From assembly GCA_045612105.1 (NCBI GenBank), contig JAZKYL010000155.1, positions 1 through 10,805 on the forward strand: a stretch of 10,805 bases of DNA. Reading direction: 5' to 3'. The notes beneath the pieces were generated by a model. The model searched no databases and was not told the origin of the DNA. It saw only the letters and a list, made by a program, of their open reading frames with translations. This DNA comes from SVTX01 sp045612105 (lineage in GTDB: Bacteria; Bacillota; Clostridia; Oscillospirales; CAG-272). Every line of letters starts with the position of its first letter. The first letter of the stretch is position 1. Positions 6,322-10,805 of this stretch are shown here, piece after piece. The translations under genes were made by a program, and so were the position numbers.

Positions 6322-6438
6322 TTAGGAATGAAGACAATGTGCTGTCAAGTAGCTTAACCACATTTTACTTCGTAACAGTAGTTCCATTTCTAAACGTTCT
6401 GCCACACGATTGAGAAATACGCGCGGATCATCCTGCAT
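6322..6438 (-). pseudogene. Short coding-like relic on the minus strand
   Basis: The minus strand reads an ATG at 6438 into 38 residues (MQDDPRVFLNRVAERLEMEL, then a Leu-rich stretch, RSKMWLSYL and CLHS) and stops at 6322-6324. The composition is that of an amphipathic helical protein and looks coding rather than random. There is no ribosome binding site. The same frame is open upstream, through the hairpin, back to the TAA at 6487-6489 that ends the neighbouring relic, so the two may once have been a single gene. No function can be assigned. Confidence 0.35.
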
Positions 6439-6447
6439 TCTCAACGA

Positions 6448-6481
6448 TTTTAAGGCGGAAAGTCCTCGGACTTTCCGCCTT
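6448..6481. repeat. Dispersed palindromic hairpin, copy 1
   Basis: TTTTAAGGCGGAAAGT, a loop region CCTCGG, then ACTTTCCGCCT: bases 6452-6464 pair with 6469-6481 in a perfect 13-bp stem closed by CTCG. The same arms with the same TTTTA lead occur at 9787-9819 with a different loop. No T tract follows on either strand, so it is not a classical terminator, although hairpins of this type can still protect or end transcripts. Confidence 0.85.
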
Positions 6482-6486
6482 TCACG

Positions 6487-6760
6487 TTATCGTTCCTCTC
6501 TACTATCTTTCTTCTTCCTGCCTCTGTGCCAACTCGGATTAGGAACGGTCTGTTTGTCGGTATTCTTTTCAACATTCGCAGGCTGTTCGCCAAGGGGGGG
6601 CAAGTGGCTTTTCCGAGGTCGAAAATACTATGCTGCCCGTGTCTATAAAGATCAGAGATCTGATTTCTTGCTGCTTCCTTTTCTTTAAGGTGTTTACTTC
6701 GCTTCGGGTAGAGAATGTGTTGCGCATCGGGGAATAGCAGTTAGGAGAGTACAAAGCCAT
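6487..6760 (-). pseudogene. Coding-like relic on the minus strand with a C7-tract frameshift
   Basis: From ATG 6760 the minus strand reads SPMRNTFSTRSEVNTLKKRK, QQEIRSLIFIDTGSIVF and STSEKPLAPP, then hits stop codons after the C7 tract (G7 on the + strand, 6594-6600). Removing one C keeps the frame open as PLGEQPANVEKNTDKQTVPN, then PSWHRGRKKKDSREER, ending at TAA 6487-6489. The hydrophilic, basic tail is typical of a real C-terminus, giving about 90 residues. No ribosome binding site precedes the ATG, and TAA lies in frame a little upstream, so the 5' part may be lost. I cannot name the family; a fragment of a mobile-element gene is most likely. Confidence 0.4.
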
Positions 6761-6879
6761 CTCTGAAATCGTTTGTTCTGATTGTTAAACAGATTCACAT
6801 TGGCATGTGTGGTATCCGTATACGATGGGGGCAGTAGGTATGTGGGAGTTTCGGTTGTGTGCGTAGAAATCCTACTTTC

Positions 6880-6900
6880 TTTTTCAAAATATTTGAAAAA
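6880..6900. promoter_or_regulatory. Inverted repeat upstream of the sigma gene (distal)
   Basis: TTTTTCAAA (6880-6888) and TTTGAAAAA (6892-6900) are perfect nine-base inverted arms around ATA. It lies about 75 bases before the sigma-factor start and six bases before a second palindrome. Its position and two-fold symmetry suggest a binding site for a dimeric regulator. AT-rich DNA makes such symmetry easier to reach by chance. Confidence 0.4.
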
Positions 6901-6905
6901 CGTGA

Positions 6906-6923
6906 GAAAAATTCGAATTTTTC
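6906..6923. promoter_or_regulatory. Eighteen-base perfect palindrome upstream of the sigma gene
   Basis: GAAAAATTC and GAATTTTTC form an uninterrupted 18-base palindrome 50 bases before the sigma-factor start. Its GAAAAA core also appears in the right arm of the palindrome at 6880-6900. It could be an operator or an mRNA hairpin of low stability; no T tract follows beyond its own arm. Confidence 0.45.
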
Positions 6924-6973
6924 CTTACATACATTTATGAAGGGCCTTTCAGAGATGAAAGAGAGGAGGCAAC

Positions 6974-7561
6974 ATGAATAAACGCACAGAACAACCGATT
7001 ATTGCTGACGAGCAGATAATCGAATTGTATTGGCAACGAAATGAAAACGCAATACAAGAGACCGACAAAAAATACGGCCAGTTCCTATTCGGAATAGCAT
7101 ACAATATTCTTCATGATCGCTTGGATTGCGAGGAGTGCCAAAACGATACGTATCTTGGCGTGTGGAATGCGATCCCACCGACACGACCTATTACGTTCCC
7201 GGCGTTTATCACGCAGATTATGCGAAATATTGCGATAAATCGTTTTAAGGAAAAGACGAGTAAAAAACGCATACCTTCCGAGCTTACCGTTTCTATTGAG
7301 GATGTTAATAACATTTTACATAGTGGCGATACAGTCGCGGCCGAGTATGAAGCGGAAAAAGTTGGAAAAATAATCAATGACTATGTCCGTCAACTGTCAG
7401 ACCGACAGCGTTATATTTTTATTGACCGCTTTTATTTAGCGGAGCCTGTTGAGACCATTGCCAACGATCTATTAATTTCTGTGCCTACCGTTTATCGGGA
7501 GATTGAGAAGATCAAACAGGGCTTGAAATTACATCTTGAAAGGAATGATATTTTTATATGA
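6974..7561 (+). CDS. Sigma-70 family (ECF-like) RNA polymerase sigma factor
   Basis: A 195-residue protein with the two domains of ECF-type sigma factors, which direct RNA polymerase to a small regulon, often after release from a membrane anti-sigma. Region 2 spans about 15-95 (IIELYWQRNENAIQETDKKY, then the helix ending CEECQNDTYLGVWNAI, and FITQIMRNIAINRFK). A linker follows, and region 4 lies at about 135-190 with a helix-turn-helix (VETIANDLLISVPTVYREIE, 159-178) that reads the -35 element. AGGAGG (6964-6969) sits four bases before the ATG, rather close. The TGA overlaps the next ATG (ATGA, 7558-7561), which strongly links this gene to the membrane protein that follows. Two palindromes upstream may regulate it. 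The target promoters are unknown. Confidence 0.92.
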   Translation: MNKRTEQPIIADEQIIELYWQRNENAIQETDKKYGQFLFGIAYNILHDRLDCEECQNDTYLGVWNAIPPTRPITFPAFITQIMRNIAINRFKEKTSKKRIPSELTVSIEDVNNILHSGDTVAAEYEAEKVGKIINDYVRQLSDRQRYIFIDRFYLAEPVETIANDLLISVPTVYREIEKIKQGLKLHLERNDIFI

Positions 7562-8592
7562 ATAATTATCTATTTGTTGATGCAGTCAGCTATCTTGATG
7601 CAGATCTGCTGGCTGAGCATTTGAAAAATAAAGAAAGGTACAGAAAGAAACAACAAAAGCGTGCTAATAGTGATGAAACTTCTTATTTAGCCCATCCAGC
7701 GGTTACTTCCCAAAACAAGGCGAAAAAGCATCGCCTTTGGCAAAAGCTTAGTATCAGTGCTGCATGCTTTACAATCATTTTGTCTGTGGCTGTATGGCTT
7801 TTCGTTCCAATTGAAACTGGTTTACAGATAGAAAAAACTTATATAGTTAATACTGAAAATCTATGTTTGCAATACAGAGAGGTTTCTGCATTGAGTAGGT
7901 TTGATATGTTTACACTTGAAGGCAAAATAGGAGATATATATTTTGAAGAAAACGGTATTACCTATTACACGCTAAATAATTATGGAGGGGTAGAGTTTTT
8001 GATACTTCTCGATGCAACCGGTGAATACAAGTTGCTCGAATTCCGAGAATGTTATAGTAACGAAGATGATACTGAAATAACACTACAGTATATTTTTGAG
8101 TCAATTTATTGTATTAATGATGTTGAGCAAATTGAAAAAATCACTTTTGAAAAAGTGGATCATCGGCAAAATGGGATAATTGATAAAGATGTTTCGATTA
8201 AGAAGGTTTCGATTAGCGAAACTGATATTAATCAACGTATATTGAAAATTCTTTCCTCTATGAAACGTACCGATAATATCAGTGTTCCATCTATATTGCC
8301 ATACGACGAAGAATATCTTAAAGGCGAAATGGCATTGTCATCTCAAACCGAAAGAAAAATTACAATATATTTGAATGACAGCCGCACTTTAGAATTGGAC
8401 TTCATTCCTTATGGGAATTGCGTGAATTTTAACGGCGTGGTTTATGTTGGCATTTCCGAATCAGATTACCAATGGTTAATTGATGTGGCCAATATTGAAA
8501 TGGAATATCACAACTGGGGAATCCCTAATGATGTTGAGGAAGGTCAGGTAACGAGCCCTAATGATGTTGAGGAAGATTTGGTAACTCCATAA
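7558..8592 (+). CDS. Single-pass membrane protein, probable anti-sigma factor
   Basis: A 344-residue protein whose start overlaps the sigma stop (ATGA), with AAAGGA (7539-7544) 13 bases upstream. Layout: a cytosolic N-terminal part of about 60 residues (MNNYLFVDAVSYLDADLLAE followed by a Lys/Arg-rich helix), one membrane span at about 64-83 (LSISAACFTIILSVAVWLFV) and a large extracytoplasmic domain to the end. That is the standard layout of membrane anti-sigma factors, where the short inner part holds the sigma and the outer part senses a signal. No zinc anti-sigma HxxxCxxC motif is present, so the assignment rests on topology and on coupling. The C-terminus is an 11-residue tandem repeat (PNDVEEGQVTS, PNDVEEDLVTP). 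It is clearly AT-rich. Confidence 0.75.
   Translation: MNNYLFVDAVSYLDADLLAEHLKNKERYRKKQQKRANSDETSYLAHPAVTSQNKAKKHRLWQKLSISAACFTIILSVAVWLFVPIETGLQIEKTYIVNTENLCLQYREVSALSRFDMFTLEGKIGDIYFEENGITYYTLNNYGGVEFLILLDATGEYKLLEFRECYSNEDDTEITLQYIFESIYCINDVEQIEKITFEKVDHRQNGIIDKDVSIKKVSISETDINQRILKILSSMKRTDNISVPSILPYDEEYLKGEMALSSQTERKITIYLNDSRTLELDFIPYGNCVNFNGVVYVGISESDYQWLIDVANIEMEYHNWGIPNDVEEGQVTSPNDVEEDLVTP
8524..8589 (+). repeat. 33-bp tandem duplication at the end of the anti-sigma gene
   Basis: Bases 8524-8556 and 8557-8589 begin with the same 19 bases (CCTAATGATGTTGAGGAAG) and encode PNDVEEGQVTS and PNDVEEDLVTP. The stop codon follows at 8590. The duplication keeps frame and has since diverged in the second half. 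Confidence 0.9.
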
Positions 8593-8612
8593 ATGCCAAA
8601 TACTGATAGGGG

Positions 8613-8645
8613 GTGATGATTACAACTCATTATCACTTTACTTTT
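8613..8645 (+). terminator. Possible weak terminator after the anti-sigma gene
   Basis: GTGATGAT (8613-8620) pairs with ATTATCAC (8629-8636) through one G-T wobble, around an eight-base loop, followed by TTTACTTTT. The stem is AT-rich, so termination would be partial at best; it may tune the lipoprotein gene against the sigma pair. Confidence 0.3.
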
Positions 8646-8705
8646 CGCAACAGAAGATTGCAAGATTGTACAAATATACATTCTACAACCATTAAGGAGG
8701 CTATT

Positions 8706-9524
8706 ATGAAATTTAAATTCTTGTTTTTTATGTTGATTGCATGTAGTATAGTAATCTGTGCAACGGCGTGTAATCCGTCACCGTCGCTGTCCATCGAGAA
8801 CCCGTCAGCAAAGGAAACGCAAAACACAGCGAGTGAAGCAATCGGTATGCAGACCACTAATCTTGAATCAGAGACTGAAAATAATCCGACCGCAGATTCT
8901 ATTCCTTTGATCTTCACCGATTACTCCGATTTCGTATTGTTTGGGACGAAAGGAGTGTTGGATTCGGGCAAATATCCAAACGCAGAAATTTTGATCAATA
9001 ATTATCAATTGAACCGTGCTGCTTTTGTCGACATCAAAGGGCTGTTTAATTTGCCAAATGAAATAACGCGAGAATGGTCTGAAGAAATTGTCATAGACAG
9101 CAAAAATGAGTATACATATTATGTTTATTCGAAAGATGAATCGAATAATCTTAAAACCGAATATCGTATAACAGTTAAATACGACGATGATTCCTCTAAT
9201 AAAAAAACATATCATGAATCAATAGTCACCATCAATCAAATGGCTGAGATGTCAGGACACAGCGGAACATTTGTTTTCAAAACAAATGGCTTTGATGTAT
9301 TGTATTATAAAACCGTGTCGGGTTATAAATCAGTTACTTTAATCGATGACAGTTTAAGCATCGGAGTATTTTTTGAAGGTGATGGATTAACCGAAGCACA
9401 AATAGCCGCAAAGTGTGGAAGTAGTATATCCGAGTTGTTCGCTGAAGATATCGGCGCTGTAGGTCAAGAAGTGACACAAATGTTTGACTTTGTGCATGAA
9501 TCACAAAGTGGTGCAAAGAATTAA
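8706..9524 (+). CDS. Lipoprotein next to the sigma/anti-sigma pair
   Basis: A 272-residue exported lipoprotein. The signal peptide (MKFKFLFFMLIACSIVIC) ends in the lipobox ATAC with the lipidated cysteine at 22. A Ser/Thr/Asn/Glu-rich linker runs to about 65. The mature domain (66-272) begins PLIFTDYSDFVLFGTKG and continues with alternating strands (EYTYYVYSKD, TEYRITVKYDDD, TFVFKTNGFDVLYYKTVSG). No family is recognised. TAAGGAGG (8693-8700) fixes the ATG at 8706; an in-frame extension reaching back to 8613 has no ribosome binding site there and would bury the signal peptide. Position suggests it may be controlled by the adjacent sigma factor or pass a signal to the outer domain of the anti-sigma; this is inference. 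Confidence 0.87.
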   Translation: MKFKFLFFMLIACSIVICATACNPSPSLSIENPSAKETQNTASEAIGMQTTNLESETENNPTADSIPLIFTDYSDFVLFGTKGVLDSGKYPNAEILINNYQLNRAAFVDIKGLFNLPNEITREWSEEIVIDSKNEYTYYVYSKDESNNLKTEYRITVKYDDDSSNKKTYHESIVTINQMAEMSGHSGTFVFKTNGFDVLYYKTVSGYKSVTLIDDSLSIGVFFEGDGLTEAQIAAKCGSSISELFAEDIGAVGQEVTQMFDFVHESQSGAKN

Positions 9525-9530
9525 GTGCAT

Positions 9531-9770
9531 ATGTATATGATGCATATAAATATACTCAAAACGACTATGCTCGTTTTATCTATTATTTTGTTTATTGTGT
9601 TTATTTTAACTGCTTTTATTTGCTTGATTAAAAATTATTTTCATCCGTGGTTTCCTCTCTTCTTTGCCTATTTAGATTCAATAGGGGCAACCACAAATGT
9701 TTTGTTGCTAATTGGGTGCTGCTCATTGATATTGGGTCTATTTGTTTATTATTTGCGTGATAAACTTTGA
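9531..9770 (+). CDS. Small two-helix membrane protein
   Basis: The frame opens straight after the lipoprotein stop. Possible starts are GTG 9525 and ATG 9531, 9537 and 9540; I take 9531, giving 79 residues. Two hydrophobic segments are clear: one from about LVLSIILFIVFILTAFICLI and a second VLLLIGCCSLILGLFVYYL near the end, with the short basic tail RDKL. Only a weak AAAGAA lies upstream, so translation may depend on coupling to the lipoprotein gene. Function unknown; the hydrophobic pattern over 79 codons supports a real gene, but the lack of a good ribosome binding site lowers confidence. Confidence 0.6.
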   Translation: MYMMHINILKTTMLVLSIILFIVFILTAFICLIKNYFHPWFPLFFAYLDSIGATTNVLLLIGCCSLILGLFVYYLRDKL

Positions 9771-9786
9771 CACAAATAACAAATAG

Positions 9787-9819
9787 TTTTAAGGCGGAAA
9801 GTCTTTGAACTTTCCGCCT
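9787..9819. repeat. Dispersed palindromic hairpin, copy 2
   Basis: TTTTAAGGCGGAAAGT (9787-9802), loop CTTTGA, then ACTTTCCGCCT (9809-9819): an 11-bp stem matching copy 1 at 6448-6481 in both arms and in the TTTTA lead, with a different loop. It follows the small membrane-protein gene by 16 bases, so the two copies bracket the sigma/anti-sigma/lipoprotein block. Confidence 0.88.
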
Positions 9820-9829
9820 CAGTCTGTCG

Positions 9830-9858
9830 AAAAAATCATTCGAAAGAGTGGCTTTTTT
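9830..9858. terminator. Bidirectional terminator between convergent genes
   Basis: Six A (9830-9835) and six T (9853-9858) flank a stem of TCATTC against GAGTGG (with G-T wobbles) closed by a GAAA loop. On the + strand the stem is followed by TTTTTTGTTTG; on the minus strand by ATTTTTTCG. It lies between the + strand cargo and the minus strand lysis genes, where a shared terminator is expected. Confidence 0.55.
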
Positions 9859-9873
9859 GTTTGAAATATAAGT

Positions 9874-10260
9874 TTACTCATTCCACCTAGATTTTGTAGC
9901 CCTGACGTCGATGTGGGTAAAGGTTTTATAAATCCCGATGCCGCCTGAGCGGGGCATCAGGGTTTCGGCGTATGCGGCAATCTTTTTAGGGGATATGCCT
10001 GCGATCTGAATATCCGCGGCTTTGCCGTACTGGTGCTGTGAGAATGTCGCCCCACCGACATATTGGTTATGTGACGGTGTGCGGTAGGCGGATGTGATGG
10101 TCACGGCCCGTCCGAAATGCGTACGGATTTTTTGCAATACGCTGACCAGCTCGGAATCTATGAAAATAGGGTCTGAGCCGTCCTGACAGGCAAATTCCTT
10201 GACTTTGAAATTGGTAGAAACCTTTTTGTTGCCATCCTTGGATTTTGAATAGACCTTCAT
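9874..10260 (-). CDS. M15 family D,D-peptidase, probable phage endolysin
   Basis: A 128-residue zinc peptidase of the M15 type, which cuts peptide cross-links in peptidoglycan. Visible signature: SAYRTPSHNQYVGGATFSQH (57-76) with His76, then GKAADI (79-84) with Asp83, and THIDVR (115-120) with His116; these are the expected zinc ligands. The protein is one catalytic domain with no cell-wall-binding repeats or signal peptide, so release would need the adjacent holin. AAGGAG (10274-10269) is spaced eight bases from ATG 10260; the in-frame GTG at 10269 overlaps that site and is unlikely. It is the last gene of the minus strand lysis block. A tail-associated peptidase is the alternative. Confidence 0.88.
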   Translation of the reverse strand: MKVYSKSKDGNKKVSTNFKVKEFACQDGSDPIFIDSELVSVLQKIRTHFGRAVTITSAYRTPSHNQYVGGATFSQHQYGKAADIQIAGISPKKIAAYAETLMPRSGGIGIYKTFTHIDVRATKSRWNE

Positions 10261-10281
10261 GATGATCACTCCTTATAGTAT

Positions 10282-10311
10282 GGGCGTACCGAGCCGAAGC
10301 CCGGTACGCCC
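10282..10311 (-). other. Very stable UUCG hairpin between holin and peptidase genes
   Basis: On the minus strand GGGCGTACCGGGC, TTCG, then GCTCGGTACGCCC form a 13-bp stem with one G-T wobble and the unusually stable C(UUCG)G loop. ATACTATAAGG follows rather than a T tract, so this is not a normal terminator. It lies between holin stop and peptidase ribosome binding site and could set their expression ratio by stabilising or partly ending the transcript. Confidence 0.75.
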
Positions 10312-10318
10312 TTTGTGT

Positions 10319-10579
10319 TTACTTTTTCTTAGGCTCGGTGTAGGTCATAGCCTGATCACTGTCGGACATGCCCGCCGTGGTCGGGTCGGTGATAATACCG
10401 AGCAGAGCCAGCAGAATGAACACGCCATCCACGATAGCGAGCAGGGTATTGCCAACCGCGCCAAGGTCGATGTCAACGCCGAACAGCGCAAGAAGGGGCT
10501 GTACCAAGAGCAGTACCGTGGGGATCAAGGTGATCCAGAAATTCTTGTTTTTCAGTCTTACTTTCCAGTTGATTTTCAT
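10319..10579 (-). CDS. Phage holin, phiLC3 family
   Basis: An 86-residue membrane protein with the features of phiLC3-type holins, which form holes in the cell membrane at the end of the lytic cycle. It begins MKINWKVRLKNKNFWITLIP, has two hydrophobic segments (about 14-34 and 44-63: TLLAIVDGVFILLALLGIIT) and ends in the typical DPTTAGMSDSDQAMTY followed by a lysine-rich tail. AGGAGG precedes the ATG at 10579 at good spacing. It follows the structural gene by 15 bases and precedes the M15 peptidase, the usual holin-lysin order. Confidence 0.95.
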   Translation of the reverse strand: MKINWKVRLKNKNFWITLIPTVLLLVQPLLALFGVDIDLGAVGNTLLAIVDGVFILLALLGIITDPTTAGMSDSDQAMTYTEPKKK

Positions 10580-10594
10580 GATGTTTACCTCCTA

Positions 10595-10805
10595 TTATTT
10601 CCCCCACTCGGACAACGAGTGGAAAGTTACAGAAATGTTGGGTTGGAACGTCGCTTGCTTAATCGCATTACAATCCGTGTAAATATCAAAATAGTAAGAT
10701 ATTTCTTCCGACGTGGACGTTCCCGAAATGTTCTGATCGATTTGTACGGCATCGGCAGAGCCGTGCAGAAATACGAAATTCATATTGTTGTTCGGGAAGT
10801 ACAAC
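10595..10805 (-). CDS. 3' end of a probable phage structural protein (partial)
   Basis: The minus strand is open from the right edge to TAA at 10595-10597, giving the last ~70 residues of a longer protein (reads YFPNNNMNFVFLHGSADAVQ and ends SVTFHSLSEWGK). It has no membrane segment and looks beta-rich and soluble. Its position just upstream of the holin is where tail, baseplate or host-recognition genes usually end, so a structural role is likely, but no motif proves it. The true start lies beyond the window. Confidence 0.65.
   Translation of the reverse strand, partial: LYFPNNNMNFVFLHGSADAVQIDQNISGTSTSEEISYYFDIYTDCNAIKQATFQPNISVTFHSLSEWGK

Larger units (their letters stand above)
6296..6973. 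other. Long gap without an intact + strand gene
   Basis: These 678 bases separate the ankyrin gene from the sigma-factor gene. I see no convincing + strand gene: the open frame at 6410-6688 starts at a TTG without ribosome binding site and runs through the hairpin. The minus strand carries coding-like relics at 6322-6438 and 6487-6760. A dispersed hairpin lies at 6448-6481, two palindromes at 6880-6923, and a ribosome binding site at 6964-6969. Bases 6761-6879 show nothing I can name. No clear sigma-A promoter was found before the sigma gene. Confidence 0.6.
1..10805. mobile_element. Probable end of a prophage with envelope-related cargo
   Basis: The window holds a serine recombinase on the + strand at the left and a phage lysis cassette (phiLC3-type holin and M15 peptidase) on the minus strand at the right. 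Between them lie genes with no phage-replication or structural role: lipoproteins, membrane proteins, an ankyrin protein and a sigma/anti-sigma pair. In many Firmicute prophages the space between lysis genes and integrase, near an attachment site, carries lysogenic-conversion genes, and this layout fits. The cargo genes look more AT-rich than the recombinase or lysis genes. I see no attachment-site repeat, so the boundaries are unknown and the element may continue past both edges. An integrative element with captured phage lysis genes is the alternative. Confidence 0.6.

Noticed and set aside
6410..6688. + strand open frame of 92 codons with a lipobox-like FAGC
   Set aside because: It starts at TTG without a ribosome binding site, runs through the palindromic hairpin, and has an unlikely composition; the minus strand reads better.
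8658..8686. TTGCAA with a downstream AT-rich stretch as a promoter for the lipoprotein
   Set aside because: No -10 box at proper spacing; TATACA is only 11 bases away.
8613..8705. N-terminal extension of the lipoprotein to 8613
   Set aside because: It would bury the signal peptide and has no ribosome binding site there, while TAAGGAGG fixes the start at 8706.
10368..10682. + strand open frame over the holin gene
   Set aside because: The minus-strand holin match (both membrane segments and the typical tail) is clear; this is its shadow.
1..10805. CRISPR arrays, tRNA or rRNA genes, insertion-sequence transposases
   Set aside because: No regularly spaced repeats, cloverleaf-like segments or transposase motifs were seen on either strand.

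Overview
The window looks like one end of an integrated prophage, or a phage-derived mobile element, in a low-to-moderate-GC Firmicute, most likely a member of the class Clostridia. The basis is strong AGGAGG-type ribosome binding sites throughout, a sigma-A type promoter (TTGACA-17-TAAAAT), clostridial-style lipoprotein signal peptides, a large-serine-recombinase gene, and a phiLC3-type holin beside a small M15 peptidase. The host assignment is inference; no rRNA or housekeeping gene is present.

Left part (1-1790, + strand): a terminator-like hairpin, a possible leader peptide, a serine recombinase whose usual C-terminal zinc ribbon is missing, and a tightly coupled small protein of unknown function, closed by a strong intrinsic terminator.

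Central cargo A (1800-6295, + strand): a good promoter followed by a run of envelope-directed genes: a YD-repeat-like lipoprotein, an overlapping lipoprotein that reads like a seven-bladed beta-propeller, a small one-helix membrane protein whose frame is broken in an A8 tract, a six-helix membrane protein with a C-terminal domain carrying a D-x10-ExK pattern, and a membrane-anchored ankyrin-repeat protein. A 23-bp direct repeat carries the ribosome binding site of the ankyrin gene and appears again 82 bp later inside that gene, just before an internal ATG.

Junction (6296-6973): no intact gene on the + strand. The minus strand carries coding-like relics, one with an apparent frameshift in a G7/C7 tract, and a palindromic hairpin that recurs at 9787. 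Two adjacent perfect palindromes precede the next gene.

Central cargo B (6974-9770, + strand): a sigma-70/ECF-like factor, a one-pass membrane protein that overlaps it by ATGA and is probably its anti-sigma factor, a lipoprotein, and a small two-helix membrane protein. The whole block is bracketed by the two copies of the dispersed hairpin.

Right part (9830-10805, minus strand): a bidirectional terminator, then, reading leftwards, the 3' end of a probable phage structural gene, a phiLC3-family holin, a very stable UUCG hairpin, and an M15 peptidase. The cargo genes lie between the recombinase and the lysis cassette and oppose the lysis genes. That is the usual place for lysogenic-conversion ('moron') genes, so my working picture is a prophage end carrying two cargo blocks that act at the host cell envelope: one lipoprotein/membrane-protein operon and one sigma/anti-sigma signalling block.
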